Source: Nocardia rosealba (GTDB taxonomy: Bacteria > Actinomycetota > Actinomycetes > Mycobacteriales > Mycobacteriaceae). Taken from it: a stretch of DNA of 64,000 nucleotides. The notes under the pieces were generated by a model. It did not search any database, was not told the origin of the DNA, and saw only the letters and a list, made by a program, of their open reading frames with translations. The stretch is from assembly GCF_020216065.1 (NCBI RefSeq), contig NZ_JAIWNA010000002.1, positions 62,001 to 126,000 of the forward strand, written 5' to 3'. Positions 62,506-64,000 of the stretch are shown one piece after another; position 1 is the first letter of the stretch, and every line of letters starts with the position of its first letter. A program made the position numbers and the translations under genes.

Positions 62506-63378
62506 ATGGCGGTAGTCACGTCCGTCGAGGCCGGTTCCCCCGCACCGAAAGCGGCGCAACCTGTTCGCCCCCGGCGCCGAAAGCTCCCATCCCCGGCCGG
62601 TCTCTGGTCGACCGTCTGGCGGCCACTCGCCCTGGTGGCGGTGCTCGTCGTCGCCTGGTGGGCCGTCACGAAATTCGAGCTCGTCGAGCCCTACATCCTG
62701 CCGTCGCCCGCCGATACCTGGCGCACCACCGTCGACAACTCGGCGTACCTGCTCGAGAACACCTGGGTCACCACCTACGAAACCGTGGTCGGCTTCATCA
62801 TCGCCGCACTGATCGGCGAAGCCGTCGCCCTGGTGATGATCTATTCGCGTGGCGTCGAGCGAACGATGTACCCGCTCATCCTTTTCGCGCAGGTCATCCC
62901 GAAAATCGCGATCGCCCCGCTGTTCATCGTCTGGCTCGGCTTCGGCACCAGCCCCAAGATTCTCGTCGCCGTGTTGATGGCGTTCTTCCCGATCGTCATC
63001 TCCGGTATGGCCGGCCTGCGCTCGGTCGACCCGGAGATCCTCGAACTCACCTCCACCATGGGCGCGAGCAATTGGAAGACATTCGTGAAAGTGCGTTTTC
63101 CGGCGTCGCTGCCGCAATTGATGTCCGGACTCAAGATCGCCGCCACCCTCGCCGTCACCGGTGCCGTCGTCGGGGAATTCGTCGGCGCCAACGAAGGTCT
63201 GGGCTATGTGATTCTGCAGGCCAACGGAAACATCGACACCGCAATGCTGTTCGCGGCCCTGATCATCATGTCGCTGCTCGGCATCATCCTGTTCGCGATC
63301 ATCGAGATCGCCGAACAGTTCCTCATTCCCTGGCACGCCTCCCGTCGATCCACGGCCTCGGTCGTCGGGGCGGCTTGA
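62506..63378 (+). CDS. ABC transporter permease (SsuC/TauC-like)
   Basis: Inner-membrane permease of 290 residues with about six helices and the EAA loop region DPEILELTSTMGASNWKTFVKVRFPASLPQLMSGL (about 184-218). The sequence class is the sulfonate/nitrate/taurine/pyrimidine-precursor importers. AGGA lies seven bases before the ATG. It is followed by the substrate-binding gene, with 43 bases between; the ATPase gene is not in the window. Confidence 0.95.
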   Translation: MAVVTSVEAGSPAPKAAQPVRPRRRKLPSPAGLWSTVWRPLALVAVLVVAWWAVTKFELVEPYILPSPADTWRTTVDNSAYLLENTWVTTYETVVGFIIAALIGEAVALVMIYSRGVERTMYPLILFAQVIPKIAIAPLFIVWLGFGTSPKILVAVLMAFFPIVISGMAGLRSVDPEILELTSTMGASNWKTFVKVRFPASLPQLMSGLKIAATLAVTGAVVGEFVGANEGLGYVILQANGNIDTAMLFAALIIMSLLGIILFAIIEIAEQFLIPWHASRRSTASVVGAA

Positions 63379-63421
63379 GCATGCCGAACCACCGTATTCG
63401 CGCCACAGCTGGAGAACTCGC

Positions 63422-64000
63422 ATGAAATTCCGAACACGCACACTCACGTCCATCGGGGCCGCCGCGGTGGCATCGGTGCTGGTGTTGACCGGCTGCGGCG
63501 GCGGCGCCACCGAAGCCAAGGAGCCCGGCACCGACGGCAAGACCACCCCGGTGTCGCTGATGCTCAACTGGTACCCCTACGGCGAGCACGCCCCGTTCTA
63601 TTACGGAGTGCAGGAAGGTATTTTCGCCAAGCACGGCATCGATCTGAAGATCTCGGCCGGCCAGGGGTCGACGAAGACCACGCAGGCCACCGGTTCCGAG
63701 CAGACCGATTTCGGCTGGGCCGATACGCCCGCCGTCCTCAGCAATATCGACAAGGGCGTCAAGGTCAAGAGCGTCGGCGTCTTCCTGCAGACCACGCCGT
63801 CGGCGGTGCAGGTGTTCGCCGATTCGAATATCCGGACGCCGGCCGACCTGGTGGGCAAGACCATCGCCGTCTCCGCGGGCGACGCACCGACCACCACCTT
63901 CCCGGTCTATCTCGACAAGGCAGGCGTACCCGCCGATCAGGTCACCCAGCAGAGCCTCGACTCCGCGGGCAAGATGTCGGCGATGCTCTCGGGCCGCGTC
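63422..64000 (+). CDS. ABC transporter substrate-binding lipoprotein (NMT1/THI5-like, partial)
   Basis: The first 193 residues of a periplasmic-type binding protein; the rest is beyond the right edge. The lipobox LTGC (TLTSIGAAAVASVLVLTGC) anchors it in the membrane. VSLMLNWYPYGEHAPFYYGVQEGIFAKHGIDLKI and TTQATGSEQTDFGWADTPAVL are typical of SsuA/THI5-like receptors, which bind sulfonates, nitrate, pyrimidines or similar small molecules. It is in line with the permease gene and so probably under the same LacI control. GGAGAA precedes the ATG. Confidence 0.95.
   Translation, partial: MKFRTRTLTSIGAAAVASVLVLTGCGGGATEAKEPGTDGKTTPVSLMLNWYPYGEHAPFYYGVQEGIFAKHGIDLKISAGQGSTKTTQATGSEQTDFGWADTPAVLSNIDKGVKVKSVGVFLQTTPSAVQVFADSNIRTPADLVGKTIAVSAGDAPTTTFPVYLDKAGVPADQVTQQSLDSAGKMSAMLSGRV

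Overview
The window comes from a high-GC actinomycete. The evidence points to the Mycobacteriales and most probably Nocardia or a close relative: dense GC-rich genes, weak or absent ribosome binding sites on many genes, a mycobacterial-style MMPL transporter, a PtpB-like exported tyrosine phosphatase, a DyP/encapsulin pair, a PucR regulator and a conservon-type sensor kinase. The genus is an inference, because no rRNA, tRNA or species marker is present. I see no rRNA, tRNA, CRISPR array, integrase, transposase or phage gene. No stretch longer than 300 bases lacks a gene; the longest gap is about 285 bases at 7206-7490.

Layout. 1-3.3 kb: DyP peroxidase, encapsulin shell and cytochrome bd subunit I, all on the minus strand. 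3.4-4.9 kb: a secreted propeller-like protein. 4.9-11.1 kb: a formate-metabolism locus with an FdhF/YdeP molybdoenzyme, FUSC-like membrane protein, LysR regulator, DUF1345 protein and FdhD. The molybdoenzyme and fdhD promoters share a dyad that suits the LysR. 11.2-16.4 kb: a DUF488 remnant, a luciferase-like oxidoreductase, a UvrA2-type ABC protein, and an Old Yellow Enzyme divergent from its MarR. 16.4-26.1 kb: an AfsR/LuxR-type giant regulator, exported alpha/beta hydrolase, PucR regulator, NIT-type sensor kinase, ABC1 kinase, PaaX-like regulator and SDR.

26.1-33.8 kb: alkylsulfatase, then DUF4203, SulP, GAP, PLDc_N/SHOCT and DUF389 membrane proteins and a divergent AI-2E permease. Four copies of a palindrome (TCACCC-N5-GGGTGA, two exact and two degenerate) lie in the promoter regions of these units, which suggests one undescribed regulon. 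33.8-39.7 kb: a kinase-fold protein, a second giant LuxR regulator, IclR regulator, exported tyrosine phosphatase and small exported protein. 39.7-41.6 kb: an SPFH/band-7 protein translationally coupled to an altered NAD-kinase-like protein, behind a perfect AT-rich palindrome. 41.6-48.8 kb: small proteins, serine hydrolase lipoprotein, HNH protein, phospholipase D family protein, exported lipase and glutamate dehydrogenase.

48.9-57.9 kb: TetR with a divergent acyl-CoA dehydrogenase; an MDR oxidoreductase - hydrolase - TetR operon carrying three TGAG-N4-CTCA operators; an MMPL transporter; and an unrecognised protein with a hairpin over its Shine-Dalgarno. 57.9-64 kb: a catabolic operon (Gfo/Idh/MocA dehydrogenase, DUF993 aldolase-like protein, sugar isomerase fold) divergent from a LacI regulator, followed by an ABC permease and substrate-binding lipoprotein. 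The same 14-base LacI-type operator, in inverse orientation, sits before the operon/lacI and before the transporter. This ties import to catabolism of an unknown substrate.
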